Origin: Torreya grandis
Taxonomy: Eukaryota > Streptophyta > Pinopsida > Cupressales > Taxaceae
DNA length: 64,000 bases
Assembly (NCBI GenBank): GCA_037957365.1
Contig: JARHVA010001473.1
Coordinates: 2,968,001-3,032,000, forward strand
Direction: 5' to 3'
The position numbers and the translations under genes were made by a program. Under the pieces are notes generated by a model. That model worked only from the letters and a program-made list of their open reading frames with translations. It had not been told where the DNA came from and made no database searches. This document shows positions 32,750 through 44,978 of the stretch, piece by piece. How positions within the stretch are numbered: the first letter of the stretch is position 1; each line of letters begins with the position of its first letter.

Positions 32750-34140
32750 TATTATTTATGGATGCCTGGACACTTGCATCAACCTATAGACATTTGAGTT
32801 AACACTATTATCTATATCTTGATGTAACATTCCTATACAATATATTCACTGCACTAAGAAGTGACCACTTGGGTATTTTGGGTTTTCTATCACTTTTTTG
32901 ATGAGATCACATGCAAATTCTCTATATAATTTTTTATATATCATACCATATCTCTCCACCTTAGGTTAGGTTATATTTCCAAAAAAGTGTTACTGGGCTT
33001 TGGGTGTTAAGCTGACCTTAAAGACCCCTTGTCAATGAATATTTACTACATAGACAATAATCCAAAGAGGGCCTTAGACATATGTATTTCTCCCATGTGT
33101 GTTGGTTTGTGTTTTAATAATAGTGTAGAATGTTATATGTGAGTTCATGCAATGATCTAGCTTGTAACTTGAAAAATATAGCTTATGGGTTTTTTTTGAA
33201 TGCTTCATACATGTAATATGATTGATCCTATGAATGATATGCAAATAGGGATGAACAGGGAATAATGGCTTAGTTGTTAAACTTTTATTTTTAGTATTAT
33301 GTGTAAGCTTGAGAGGTGATTTATTATGTTACAAATTAATTAGATTTGATTTATATTTATACTATCTCTTTTGAAATTATTTAGTGGAAGGGTTAATGAA
33401 CTTCTTAGGCTGACCCATAGACATCGAAAGATTTTAAAATTTGAATGTTTGTAGGGAAAGGATAATTATGATGGAATAGGGACAAGTTACTATTTTATTA
33501 TGAACATTTTTTCTAGGAAGGACAAAATTTAATGAAATTATATAATTGATAGTGAAGGATATATATCATATTTTAGGCACTTTGTGGGTTACAAGTGATA
33601 TAGATAATCAGAATATCAGCCCATATTAATAAATAAGCATATAGACCCATAGAGGTGGTGAATGTGAGCCTTTCAAATGAAAATAAGGTTAAAATAAAGG
33701 GTATATCCTTGAGTGATATTTTTAAAGTGTATAAGACTGGTTTGAATATATACATCTTAATTTAGGCATATACACAAGGAAACAATTCATCTTTGTTTGA
33801 TAGTGTGATTTTGTCTAAAAGGGAGAAAGGACTTTAAAACCAAAGTGACAATCAAGTATATGTTAAATAGGGATATAATATGAAACTCTTAGTATATGTG
33901 TAATAATTATGATACATTGAAGGCTTCCTTATATATTTGGCTTATCAAAAGTAGATTGACCAAAGAAGGTAAATGTCTCAAAGATAATCATTTTTAATAA
34001 TTTTCTGATTAGATTTTAGTGTCTACATTTACTAACCATTTATTATAGTGATGCATAAAATAACTAGAGTAAATTAGATATGATACTTGAGTGTATATAC
34101 ACACTTTGTATTTATTATGGAGATGTTCATTCCCCCTTCT
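32750..34140. repeat. F-family repeat copy 2
   Basis: Left part matches 30,170-30,840. The right part (33,775-34,140) matches 43,690-44,090: 'CAAAGTGA', 'AGGTATATGTTGAATAGGG'-like text, 'GGCTTATC', 'GATTGACCAA' and 'TTTTAGTGTCTACA'. It may be a shared LTR of minus-strand elements, but the homology runs past the apparent TGTAGACA terminus, so ends are unresolved. Confidence 0.5.
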
Positions 34141-36489
34141 TGAGGCATGTGGAGAAGTGATGAACCTATAGTGAATTGAGAGTGATCAAGTCTAAATTTA
34201 AATAATCGATGATGATGCTTGAGTTAGAAAGATAATATGATCTAACAATCATAGAGTACTCTATAATGATTTTGAAGAGGTGGGAACCAATAAAGTGATC
34301 ACTAAAGTGAAACTAAAATGTGGAGCTTCACTAAGCTCAAATGTGGCTCACTTGATGAATTAAAAAGAAGAGGTGGGGACTAATACATGGCTTCACTAAA
34401 GTGTAACCAAGATGTGAAGCATATATAATTTTAAGTGTGGCTGATTCATAAAACATAAATCACACCACTACAAACATATATAGATTCAAATTATAAATTC
34501 CAAAAATTTTGATTTCTTGAAAAAGTGAAATAATTATGTGAAGTAATAGCTTGGATATGAATGCATATCATGGTCTCTACATTGTATAGAGTGCTGAGTT
34601 AATCTTTTGAAATGTGTTTGAAATATTGTTACTGTATTTGCACAAGTGTATTTGTGCTTGAGTAGTTGTAATAATGGAGTGCATAAGTAAGCAAAATGCC
34701 CTTAATCTGAAAATTTTGATATTACATATTGTGAAATATCAAATCTGAAATGTATTGCTTGTGAATTTTTTTAGAAAAACCCATTATGATGCCCTCATTT
34801 TAAGATGAAGTAAATTTATTACAAATCACTTATCTCAAAATAAAAAGTGAGAGCATTTATGAAAGATGTTATCAAGTACTATCATGTGAATATTTTAACT
34901 AAATTAGAAGATAAAAGATGTAACATTAAATCATATGAAAGGTTTAGATATTTAATTGTATCATTTTAATTGGAAATAGAATTGAAGTAGTGTATGAAGT
35001 ATGATAAATATTTTACAAGTTTTGAATTTGTATTATAATCATTGTATTTGAATAGATAAATCATTTGAAGCACATACATAGTATGTGCATTATATGTATC
35101 ATGGCACCATAGATGCATGTGATAGATATGAAAGAGTTCATGATAGGCATTATAACATCATATTATCAAGTAACAAACATGTGATCAAAGCCACACAAGC
35201 AGACATAAATGCCACATAAAAGGGTCATGTAAGATGCCACATAGATTTATAAAACATGTATGAATGTCACAAATGGGGACCAAAGGATAAATAAAAAGGA
35301 CATGTAAATTTTGAAAACATAGAAGGCTAAGAACAATAAATATAAGGCATGATGATGCCATACAAGCAATATGGTGTTTGTTAAACATACACAAGGCCAA
35401 GGACTTCATACATGAAGAATTTTTATGAAGCATATGATCTAAGGAAATACGTATTTTAAATAAGAATACAAAAATTAAAAGTAACATCTATTGATTGTAT
35501 GTACATATGTTCATGTTATCAAATAACTTATTCATCATGGTACATGTAAACTATGAGTGAAAAAGAAACATGTTTTTGTTATAGTTCAACCAGGAAAAGA
35601 GGTTTTAGATGGATAAAAATGTAAGAGTGATCCTATAGAATAATGGGATGCCACCAAATGAGTAAGGTTTTTGGGTAAAAAGGCTAACCTAACATCAGAA
35701 ACATGGAAAAGTATACCTTAAGTTTGAAATCTAAATGAATCTGAGTATATGTTTTGCTATGTGATGAAAACCTATAGAAAATGTTCATGTGAATAAGTTG
35801 TAATTGAAATAAAATATGTAAAATTGACATATACATGAACATAATAGAAGAGAGAGACACATTACATTATTGTTTGACTAGTGCGGATTTGTCTTGATTG
35901 ACTGCATGCAAATTTTTTTAGCAGGACAAGTTTTTCAATGTATTTATAACCTATATTTTTATAAAAATATGCCCTGTTGCACACTCAAATAAATTTTGAG
36001 AAGCATTATGTATTGAAGATGGAATTAATTATTTTGTGTACTAAACATAAACATAGATGACATATGAATATATTTAAACCAATAATATGATAGTATGCAT
36101 ATATGTCCTAGTTTTAATTTTTTAGCAAATATTTTGATTTTTTTTCATATTTTGTAGCATAGATGTTTTTTAATTTATCTTTTACATATTTAGAAAATTA
36201 AATAAGAAATTAAGTTTGATAAAGATATATATATGACATAATGACAAAGATGCATAACATTCATGTGTTTTTCAACATACTATCTTTCTAGTCTAGTTAA
36301 ACAATAAAATCCAATACCAATATTTTTGGTTACTAAAATGTGCCAACCAATTTGAATTAAATTTTACTTTATTTTATTTATCAACATTGGTGTTATTTTG
36401 ATTTTATTTGAGTATGAGGTCACTAATTTCAAATTATTTATCATGAATTTTATTTCCATATGCTATATTAATACATGCTTGATAAAATT
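34141..36489. other. unassigned AT-rich region
   Basis: Probably the 3' untranslated part of the minus-strand Tat element J, by position after its integrase. I see no coding signature. The 100-codon minus frame at 35185-35487 is hydrophobic/cysteine-rich and low-complexity, with no domain. Confidence 0.4.
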
Positions 36490-37245
36490 TTAAATTTTTG
36501 AGAGATTGTTTGCATTTATTATCAATCATTTGGTATTCATGTATGCAATTTTAGTGATATAAATTATCTCTAATAATGTATTTGAATAATACACATAAGG
36601 AAGGTATTTTTATTTCAAGAGGAAACATTGATTCTATACCATAACCAAGAGAGTAGGTTGTGGCTTGTGTTGGTTTAGAGACACTTGTACAATAGGCCCA
36701 AAGAATGTAGATAATCTAATTATGCCAATCAACACCATGCTTTACAATAATTTGTTTTAAGATATTAACAATTAATTTATCAATTGCCTCAAATTTCCCA
36801 TTTTCTCATGGGTAATAAGGAGTAGATAAATTATGTCAAATTTTAAACTTAACACATTTTGTCTTACCACTTTAATTTTAAAAGAGAATCATTTTTCGTG
36901 ATGATTTTAGAATGTAACCTAAGTAATGATACACTCAAGGATAAAATTAAATATATCTTCACCTTTATTATAGTATAATGGGATAGATTCAACTTAATTT
37001 ATAAAATATTTATTGATGGTAAGGATAAAGTTATGTCCTTCAAAGGATTCAAGATTTACTTCACCAATTAGATCAAATCAACAAAGAGAAAAAGGCCATG
37101 GAGATATGATAGGTTATAATGCCTTTGATGGCACATGACTAAGATTTTTATGTTTTTGACATCGAGAGAATAATTTATCATGTTCATGGAACTCATTCTA
37201 TGTGGGCCAATAATATCCTTGGTGGAGAATTTTATAAGACATGAC
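36490..37245 (-). pseudogene. Gypsy integrase of element J
   Basis: Reading downwards: 'YYWPT' (37,230), 'KHKNLSHVPSKAL', 'PIISPWPFS', 'FDLIGEVN' (catalytic D at 37072-37074), 'GHNFILTINKYF', later 'ENGKFEAIDKLIVNILKQII' with the catalytic glutamate region, 'WAYCTSVSKPTQATTYSLGY' and 'PLEIKIPSL'. This is the Gypsy integrase core with its C-terminal start, in several frames with many stops. The D-N-G box between the two aspartates is not clearly readable. Confidence 0.82.
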
Positions 37246-37442
37246 CTTTCCACTAAATGACCACCACATTCAATATCATGGAATGTAAATATGGATGTTT
37301 GATATTAATTATGATTTAGACATCATAATATTTGTCCATTGAAAGATTGTTTTGAAAGAGATCCACCAATGAGTATACAATACATCGATTGATGTTGTAA
37401 GCACTTTTTATCTTCACACATAACATTCTATAGGTAGGTAGA

Positions 37443-37445
<3 letters not shown>

Positions 37446-37516
<71 letters not shown>
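37446..37516. repeat. (TA)n microsatellite
   Basis: About 71 bases of uninterrupted TA between the integrase and the second RNase H of element J. The poly-YI open frame it creates is not a gene. Confidence 0.98.
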
Positions 37517-37518
<2 letters not shown>

Positions 37519-37699
37519 ACTCATGATTACTCACATTTATAGAAACTGAAAGTACTTATAAAGCATTTATGGTATGAATTTCTATTGAAGGATTATGAAA
37601 TTTTTAATGGTAAAAATTGCATGATCATCATTGATATTAATTAGAATTAAATATGTAGCACTAGCCATTTAATCACAATGATGTTTACCTTTTTGATGG

Positions 37700-38131
37700 A
37701 TATTTTCAATAGAAATAGAGAGAATGATGTTAGTAGTCATTGGACCATATATTTATAAGGAATAAACTTATCTTATTTTGATTGGTAAATATTTAGGAAT
37801 TGATTAATTATAATTTAAAAGTATCTATATACATGCAAGGATCATTATTTATTTATTTATTTTTATTTTTTTGTTAATAAACCAAGAATGGGAGCTTCAT
37901 ATTTAATAATATTGTTGGTATATGAAAATACTAAGTGAAATGTGAAGGGAATAGGTAAACCTTGAGGATTAATGAATATAATTCCCATTCCAACCCCTGT
38001 TGAGCATTTATACCCATAAAATGGATGATTTAAGTGTCGTTATCAATGCTATAAGAGGTGGATTCATCTCAAAATTAATCATTGATTGGAATTAAATATT
38101 TTAATGAAGAAACAACTAATTTATCAATAAT
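37700..38131 (-). pseudogene. second RNase H of element J
   Basis: Minus-strand 'GIIFINPQGLPIPFTFHLVF', then 'SYTNNIIKYEAPILGLLT', matches the aRNH motif (YTNN-x2-EYEALILGL), with the catalytic glutamate kept (KYEA). The region before it, 'VIIDKLVVSS', looks like the tether that precedes this domain. Separated from the first RNase H by the 38149-38943 insertion. Confidence 0.75.
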
Positions 38132-38960
38132 AACATGTACTTTAAGATGCTTTTTAACAATCTAAAATAGATAGGGCCTGAGGGCCATGGTGCCTGATTT
38201 AGGGTTCCTATTGAAGGCCACCCTTGCGGAGGCATGGCTACGAGAGACGACGGCCAGGAAAGTGGACTTGAGGGAAATATCCTTCACTTAGAACCTATCA
38301 AACATCCTACACCTTGGTTCTGTACAAATATGGTGGGATATTCTTGAGGTGACTGTCAAAGCTGTAGAACGTAATCAGGGTGCAAAACATGGATCCTAAA
38401 AGTGGGCCATGGAACCAACTGAACAATGCAATTCTGGTGTTTGACAAGAGGCATCCACTGGTGTAAGGATGCTAGGGCTATGGGTAGTGTGATTTTAGGG
38501 TTTGAGGGTGTGGTGGAGCATGGCCTTTATCTCGACATGGCTACAACTGTCATTATTGCTGGATCTAATGGAGTCTCTACCAAATCAAAGGGACAGAGAA
38601 ACTAAAGGTATTTTGCAAAATTTTAATGTCCCAGTAAATGCTTGTGTGTCATTATTACAATGGCAACCTACATTTTTGGCCAGGGCAAAATGCTAAAGAT
38701 ATATATTTTTTTGCATTCTTTACCCTATGCTGTAAGTTCTTTGAGGTTTCAGGTCCTTGTAAAACTTGGGTACTTTTATTGGTTTATGTTTGTAGTTTCA
38801 GGTCCCTGTAAAACCTAATTTTGATGCTGCTATGCATTAGGTTTCAGGACTGCTTTTCCTGGTGGTTGTTAATGCTTTATCTTTCTTGATTCTTGTTAAA
38901 GGGTTTTAACATCCCTTCAAAACCTACTTTTACCATAATCTAAAACATGTACTTTAAGAT
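38132..38960. mobile_element. 0.8-kb insertion with 17-bp TSD (possible non-LTR)
   Basis: The 17-base word AACATGTACTTTAAGAT occurs at 38132-38148 and 38944-38960 and brackets 38149-38943. The inside is visibly richer in G and C than its surroundings and unrelated to element J. Long duplications of this sort are typical of target-primed (LINE/SINE or processed-RNA) insertion, not of LTR elements. No RT is present and no clear poly-A is seen at either end. The right end has a foldback-like 'AAGGGTTTTAACATCCCTTC' and repeated TTTCAGGTCC(C/T)TGTAAAAC, as in a 3' untranslated region. It could be a 5'-truncated or composite LINE, or a captured transcript. Confidence 0.65.
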
Positions 38961-39365
38961 ATTTTTGTGAGATAAAATTTAAATCAAACTCAATAAGAAG
39001 CATTACTAATTTTTATAAACATCCTAAAAGATGGATTTTTCGCCACAAGATATCAAAGTTTATCAATTTTAGTAATAACACAAATCTCATTGTGAAGTAA
39101 ATAGTGTCACAATTTTTGGGTATTAAAATCAAGTTATAAACATAAATTTTCAATGTCAATATAAATTTTGTTCATAATCAAGTAGTGTGTAACTACTATA
39201 AACCTCTTTTATTATATATTTTCGTTATTTATCATGTTGTGCAAGTGAAACACCCAAGGCATGATAAATAACCAAAATATATAATAAAAGAGGTTTATCT
39301 AGAATGGGAGGCATAAGGACTAGTGTATTTATAAATTATCCCATAAGTTCATCAAAAATTTGTTA
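38961..39365 (-). pseudogene. RT-linked RNase H of element J
   Basis: Minus-strand 'MPPILDKP', 'LLLYILVIYHALGVSLAQHD' and 'YIENLCL' follow the Gypsy RNase H order seen at 984-1300. In the middle the coding text is replaced by the reverse complement of its own start (see 39198). One stop lies in the tether. Confidence 0.75.
39198..39298. repeat. 39-bp near-perfect inverted repeat
   Basis: Arms 39198-39236 and 39260-39298 match at 38 of 39 positions around a 23-base loop (39237-39259). The arm at 39260-39298 codes for the conserved RNase H start (KPLLLY...). The other arm sits where a different RNase H segment should be, so it appears to have been overwritten. Confidence 0.92.
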
Positions 39366-40371
39366 AAATTTTTCATCCCACTCAAATTTGATATTTTTCT
39401 TAAGTAAATGTGTAAAAGAAATCTTTTTATCTACCAATTGGGCCATAAAACATTATATAGATTTAATTTAACCTTGTAAACATAGAAGTTCCTTACAATT
39501 ATTTGGTGGTGGCTTATAAATTAGAGTTTTTACTTTATTATGATCAAATTCTATACCCATTTGGGAAATAATAAACTAGATAATTATCCTATTGTACTCG
39601 AAAAATGCATTTTTGGGGATTTAAATGCATGTTATACTTTTTCATTATTTTAAATATTTACTTTAAATAAATAACATGATATTTTTGATGTTTATATTTT
39701 TCTAATAAGTCATACACATAATCTTAAACTATTTTATGGATGTACTCATAGAAAATATGAGTCATAACATGTTGATAAGTTGATCCTGCATTTCTCTATC
39801 CAAAAGGCATGACAACATAATAAAATGTTACTCATGGGGTGATAAATGATGTATTTTATTGATCAATGGGATTTATACTATCTTTATTATATCTATAAAA
39901 ACCATCCATAAATGATAACATCTCATATACTACTTTGGAGTCAGTAATCATATTGATGTTTAGAAGTGAAAAGTCACATTTGGGACTATATTTGTTGAGG
40001 TTTGGATTATATATACAACATAAAATGTCACCATTAATTATTTTTACTGGGATAATATTAGAAACCCATTTGGGATAATCAACATCATGAATAAATCTAG
40101 CATCTAAAAGTCTATCAACTTCACTTTTGACTAACAAAGAAAATTTTGGATACATTTTTATTATCTTTTTCTTGACTACTTCAACATCATGATATAAGAA
40201 AATTTTATGAATAAATAATTCAAGATCAATACCATAAATATCATTATATGCCCATGAAAATAATTCTATGTAATCATGTAAAGTTTGTAGAAGATATTTA
40301 CCTTCATTATCTTTTGACATGGTAGGAAATATTATTGGCCACATATCATTTTTAGTGAAAAGTGAAATCAT
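39366..40371 (-). pseudogene. Tat-type Gypsy reverse transcriptase of element J
   Basis: The open frame 39856-40371 reads 'LFSWAYNDIYGIDLELFIHK' and 'VKKKIIKMYPKFSLLVK', the pre-RT linker, then 'WVSNIIPVKIING', 'KCDFSLLNINMI' and 'YEMLSFMDGFYRYNKD'. After a stop at about 39,856 it continues with 'FYYVVMPFG', 'YQHVMTHIF' and a damaged catalytic box YVYD (39709-39720, YVDD expected), then 'NPQKCIFRV'. The linker and RT wording match the element at 1-975, but many stops accumulate after 39,856. Confidence 0.9.
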
Positions 40372-41030
40372 ACTATTTATTAGTTAATTAATGAAGATCT
40401 ATCTTCAAAAAATTGAGTGGTAGTAATGGTATTAGGACCATCTAATTGTGTTTATGGTATAGACTCATCATTTTCCCTAAAATGATCATGTGCATTGGTT
40501 TCACAAGGAAATAATTTTTTATGATTAAAATAAGGGAGATATTCATATACACCACATTATTACAAAAGAGTTTCATGATTTTAAAATTCATCCAACATTA
40601 AAATTTTAGGTGAAATACCATGGTCAAGGAGCTCAAACATTAGTAATGATAATTTTGATACATAGTTTTTTAGTATGAATCATAGGGCACTCTTTAGTAG
40701 AATATATAAACATGGGTGATTGTTTAGCATGATGATGTCTATGAGAATTATATGTATTAGTCTATCCAAGACCTTATTTTCCTTATTTAAGAATAAGTAA
40801 AATAATATCAACTATACCTTGATCATGCCTACCTAATCCTTATCCTATAGTATATTTATATTTTGTAAATATTTAAATCCAGGACCATATTGATTAGAAT
40901 GAGAGGAAAATCCCACCAAATGTGGTGTACATAAAGGAGCATCAATGTGAGGATTAAGGGATGTTATGTTTAAATAGGAAGGTTATATATATAGAATATA
41001 AGGATTAGTAGGATGTGTGAGGGAAAAATA
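40372..41030 (-). other. protease-RT spacer of element J
   Basis: Decayed polyprotein between the protease and RT. No separate domain is visible. Confidence 0.45.
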
Positions 41031-41039
41031 ATTGAAAGG

Positions 41040-41420
41040 ATCATGATTTATAGGGCATGCATATATGTACCCTTGATAACTAAATTTTATACATGCATGG
41101 AAATTTGAAGGAACAACATTCATATCATGAATCCAAGGTCATCCTAATAACATTTTATAATTAAGGTTATTAGGCATAACCTACCAAACTTTAGCAAGGG
41201 TACATGGGCCTAAGGTGATATTAAATGTAATCTACACATGTACTTGACATGGGATATTGTCAAACCCATGGATATTAATATCTTAATATGTGAGATCATT
41301 TTCCATTATGCCTAAAAATTTTAAGAAGGATATATTAAAAATGTTCAAGCTAGATCCATTATCTACAAGCATAAATTGGACCACTTTATTTTGTATAAAA
41401 ATTAAATATACAAGGGTAAA
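41040..41420 (-). pseudogene. Gypsy aspartic protease of element J
   Basis: Minus strand 'VQFMLVDNGSSLNIFNIS' holds the active site D-N-G-S-S (41349-41363), followed by 'VHVxITFNITLGPCTLAK', 'NYKMLLG', a stop, 'PWIHDMNVVPSNFHACIKF' (41,060-41,155). The PWIHDM-x-VPS-x-x-H sequence is the characteristic end of Tat-type proteases. Mostly readable in one frame. Confidence 0.85.
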
Positions 41421-43689
41421 TAGTGATTGATAATATGACATGGGGGAAGATATTAATTTTTAAAGGAAATAATTTTTTCATTCCATCGAATAATATTAGT
41501 AATATAAGCTAAGTTGGGAGTTTCAACATTTTTTGGGAAAAGAGTATTGCATAAGGTTTCATATAAAATATATTTTTACATTGGTCTCTTGTGAAACAAA
41601 TCAAAGAGTGAAAATTTTTCATTAGTATTTTTTAATTGATCCAAAATAACAAAGCCTTTTGGTTGATTAACTTTCGAAAGTTATAGAGGAGGTATGTGTG
41701 GATTTGTTCCTCATTTAGGCTGAACAACATGAACTTTATATTTGACATTATAACAAAATGACCTAACTTATGAGGGAAAATATTCTAAAGTAACCTTAGA
41801 AACATTATTGCATGTAAATAAATAATGTACATATTTGATTGCATCATGAAATGAAAAAGAGCATTTTATAAGAAATTTAGCAAGGTTATATACAATATAA
41901 AAGAAAATTTATGTTATTGAATCCATTAGCTAGTAAAATAAAAGGTAATACTCTTTATGATATTACTTATATAATAAATTAATAAAAAAAGACTATGTAT
42001 ACCAGATGAATGAAAAAAAAAAACTATGTAAGAAGACAATCCAAGAAAAAATTAAAGAGTGATTTAGGCAAGGGTTTGAGTGATTTATAGGCTCTCAAAT
42101 AAACTTGCTCATTCATTGACTAGTGTTGACCCAATATTTTAAAGAACTAAATATAGAGGTAAAACCATGTCTATAGCCCATTAACCATTATTTTTAGGGT
42201 AAATTGAGAGTAACTTCACTGGGTGATATGTTCCTCTTAGGTACACAATAAATTAGATGGATAAAAAAGGCTTCCTATTGGTGTAACCTAAGGATATAGA
42301 GATGTTTACAATATAACATGAGGTAATTAGAAAATAAAGTCCATGTTTATCTCTATATAATGGTTAGGATTATTAAAGTGAAACCCCTCATGCCATGATG
42401 TTTGAAAATAACACACTGCATAGTGTTTCACAATAGTAGCTAAGTGGTTTTAAGAAAATCAAAACACAATTTACAAAACAAACAAAATCAAATGGGAAAT
42501 AAAGTGAAAATAAATGCAATATATTTTTCAATAGGAAAACAAAAATTCAACCTAAAGTCAAAAGAATGAGCCTTTCTGTTGATATTTATCTGAGGTGATA
42601 AGGTAAACTTTTTCAATGTAAGATTACTCCAAATTTGAAAATATTGAATTGTTAAGTTATATATTATATCCAAGGTTGATGACTATATTCTTTGTGTCAG
42701 GAATTTATATAATTAAATTAAAAACCTAAGCTAAAAATCAATAAAGAAACAAGTAGTATTCAAGTTGAAATACAGGTTCACCAACATGTTTACACTATAA
42801 TTAATTAAAAATAAATAAATAACTCTAATTAGAAATTTTAAATATTAAAATATGATCTAGGAAGTTAAATAATATAGAATATAGTAAGTACAAAAATCTA
42901 GAAAAATTACAAAAGTTATAAGTTAAAAATATAAATTAGGGCTATTGTTAAACAATTATCCTTGTAAATTGATTTGTTTCAAACTATTATCTTTTAGATG
43001 ACTATAACTATATATAATAACCTTAAAATATAGATGCATAATAAAATAGAGTTCCGATGTATATTGGGACAAGGTCACAAAATAAAAATAAGGTCACAAT
43101 GCATCATTATCTAATATCATGGTTTTGTCTAAATAGACTATACATTAGATTCAAAAAATTGGGCTTATTCTCCCTAGTTTGTAGATGAATTATTTTTGGG
43201 AAGAGCTTGATTTGATATGAAAAATAACTTTAAATATGATTTCATATTCCTAAAATATCACACAAGAGAGATCAAATGAAAAATCAATTTTTTTTGGAAG
43301 TGGGATATGGTCGATCTATCCTAAAAAAACCCTTGTTGATTGGGTGATGCCTATATAGTCCAAGTGGACCTTAGGCCAATGAAGTTCTCACTTTAGGTAA
43401 AATCATGTGAATAAACATAGTAACATTTGATTATAATGGTTGGAACATTATGCCCTTAACCTAAAATAAAATAATGTTAGGCTTGGCTAGGGACTATGGA
43501 ATTGTATTAGAATTATGATAAATGTCTTTTGTCAGTGATAACTAGTATTAGAATGGGGGGTTCAATTATGATACTTAACATGATTTTATAGGAAAATATT
43601 TATGATAAATAGCATATTGGTTTACATGGGAGAGAATTTATGAAGTGTGTCATTTTGAAAATATGACCATTAGATCACTATAGACAAGT
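41421..43689. other. unassigned AT-rich region, expected gag of element J
   Basis: By position this should hold the gag and leader of element J, but I could not recognise a capsid or zinc-knuckle signature. 'TATGTATACCAGATG' at about 41,996-42,010 faintly resembles a primer site on the minus strand. No gene is claimed. Confidence 0.35.
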
Positions 43690-44095
43690 ATGCACTACAA
43701 GAAAAGGATGCAGTGTGTCTTTGTCTAATAGTGCACCATTGTCCAATAGGGATAGATAATTATGAAACCAAAGTGAAAATTAGGTATATGTTGAATAGGG
43801 ATGAACAAGAATATAATATTTAAGTATTGGAGATATGCACAATAATTTTAAGACCTTAAAGGCTTGTTTATATATTGTGGGTTATCATAATGTTGGATTG
43901 ACCAAGAAAGGTAAAGGTTTAAAGAACAAAAATTATCAAGAATTTATTGATTAAATTTTAATGTCTACACCTCCTATAAATACATAAGAAAAAAATTATT
44001 GGAATAGGAGATATAAAAAAATATGATACTTAGAAGTCAATTACATGTATGATTGTCATTTAAAATGGAGTACTTTTTAGATCTTCGATAAACAT
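43690..44095. repeat. F-family repeat copy 3
   Basis: Direct-orientation match to 33,775-34,140 over about 370 bases, including 'AAACCAAAGTGA', 'GGATTGACCAAGAAAGGTAA' and 'TTTTAATGTCTACA'. Confidence 0.7.
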
Positions 44096-44977
44096 ATATT
44101 AACCCTTTACTTCATTTGAAAAAAAATTGAGATTACATTTATTTTTATCATGTGAAAAATCTTATTGAGAAAGAGATCATTTTCTATTATTTTCTATGTT
44201 GTGTCCCTAGGAATGGATGTTTGAGTGTTGTTATCTATATGAATGATTCAAGGAACCATTACTGATGCACATTTAATTTGGGTTTAAACTTAAGGTCCAT
44301 TGTTGTGAGTAAGTTTCAAAGTGAGGTAGAATATAATAATTAAAAGAGAACTATAATAGAAATAAATTACTAGATTCAATACATGAATCCATCTTAAAGG
44401 AATAAGGAAGCAAAAAAAATTTCAATGACAAGCTCTTATTCATCTTAAAGGAATAAGGAAGCACAACAAGTTTCAATGACAAGTTCTTAGTATGAAATTT
44501 GGTAGCATAATGCTTCACCAAATATAACTCGAGTGAAAATTAAAATGTAATACAAATTTCACTAGATTCCACATCACCAAAAGAAAACATCATGTTAAAA
44601 ATACCATTTTGACAGTTAAGGTAAAAATGGACTGACCCCTTGGCTCTCCCTTGCATCATTTCATCTTCCATGGAATTACAAAATAAGATGACATCAAGAA
44701 AAGAGCAAAAACAAATTTTTTCATACACAAGCAAACCAAATCTAGATTTTGATAGAGTAAATAAAAGCTTAAAGAATGATTTATGTATATTTAGAACATA
44801 TTAGGATTTTCATGGTGCTAAAACATGTTTGAAATGGTCCAAAACCAAATTGGGCTTTACTTACTCACTCAACACATGATATTTTTAATGAGTAATGGCA
44901 TGGCCCAATCAGTCTAGACTTCTCAAATTATCACTGCACCAAAACTTGTCTCTCACAAAGTTAAACATAGGTTTCTA
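44096..44977. other. unassigned AT-rich region
   Basis: Apart from the 51-bp duplication I see no feature. The last five bases before the E repeat, TCTAC at 44974-44978, recur after the second E copy. Confidence 0.4.
44390..44491. repeat. 51-bp tandem duplication
   Basis: CATCTTAAAGGAATAAGGAA begins at 44390 and again at 44441; the two 51-base units differ at only a few positions. Confidence 0.9.
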
Positions 44978-44978
44978 C

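Larger units (their letters stand above)
36490..41420 (-). mobile_element. Tat-type Gypsy element 'J', minus strand, pol region
   Basis: Protease, RT, RNase H, second RNase H and integrase occur in order from 41.4 kb down to 36.5 kb. The dual RNase H puts it in the Tat lineage, like the element at 1-6868, but it is more decayed and differs in wording. It is interrupted by the insertion at 38149-38943 and a TA microsatellite at 37446-37516. LTRs are not resolved; F-family repeats at 32,750-34,140 and 43,690-44,090 are candidates. Confidence 0.82.

Noticed and set aside
35185..35487. 100-codon minus frame with many Cys and Leu
   Set aside because: No domain, no flanking signals and low complexity; looks fortuitous in an AT-rich stretch.
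37316..37534. 72-codon minus frame with poly Tyr-Ile
   Set aside because: It is the translation of the TA microsatellite.
39198..39298. microRNA precursor or MITE
   Set aside because: One arm is conserved RNase H coding sequence and there is no TSD around the hairpin, so a local overwrite explains it better.
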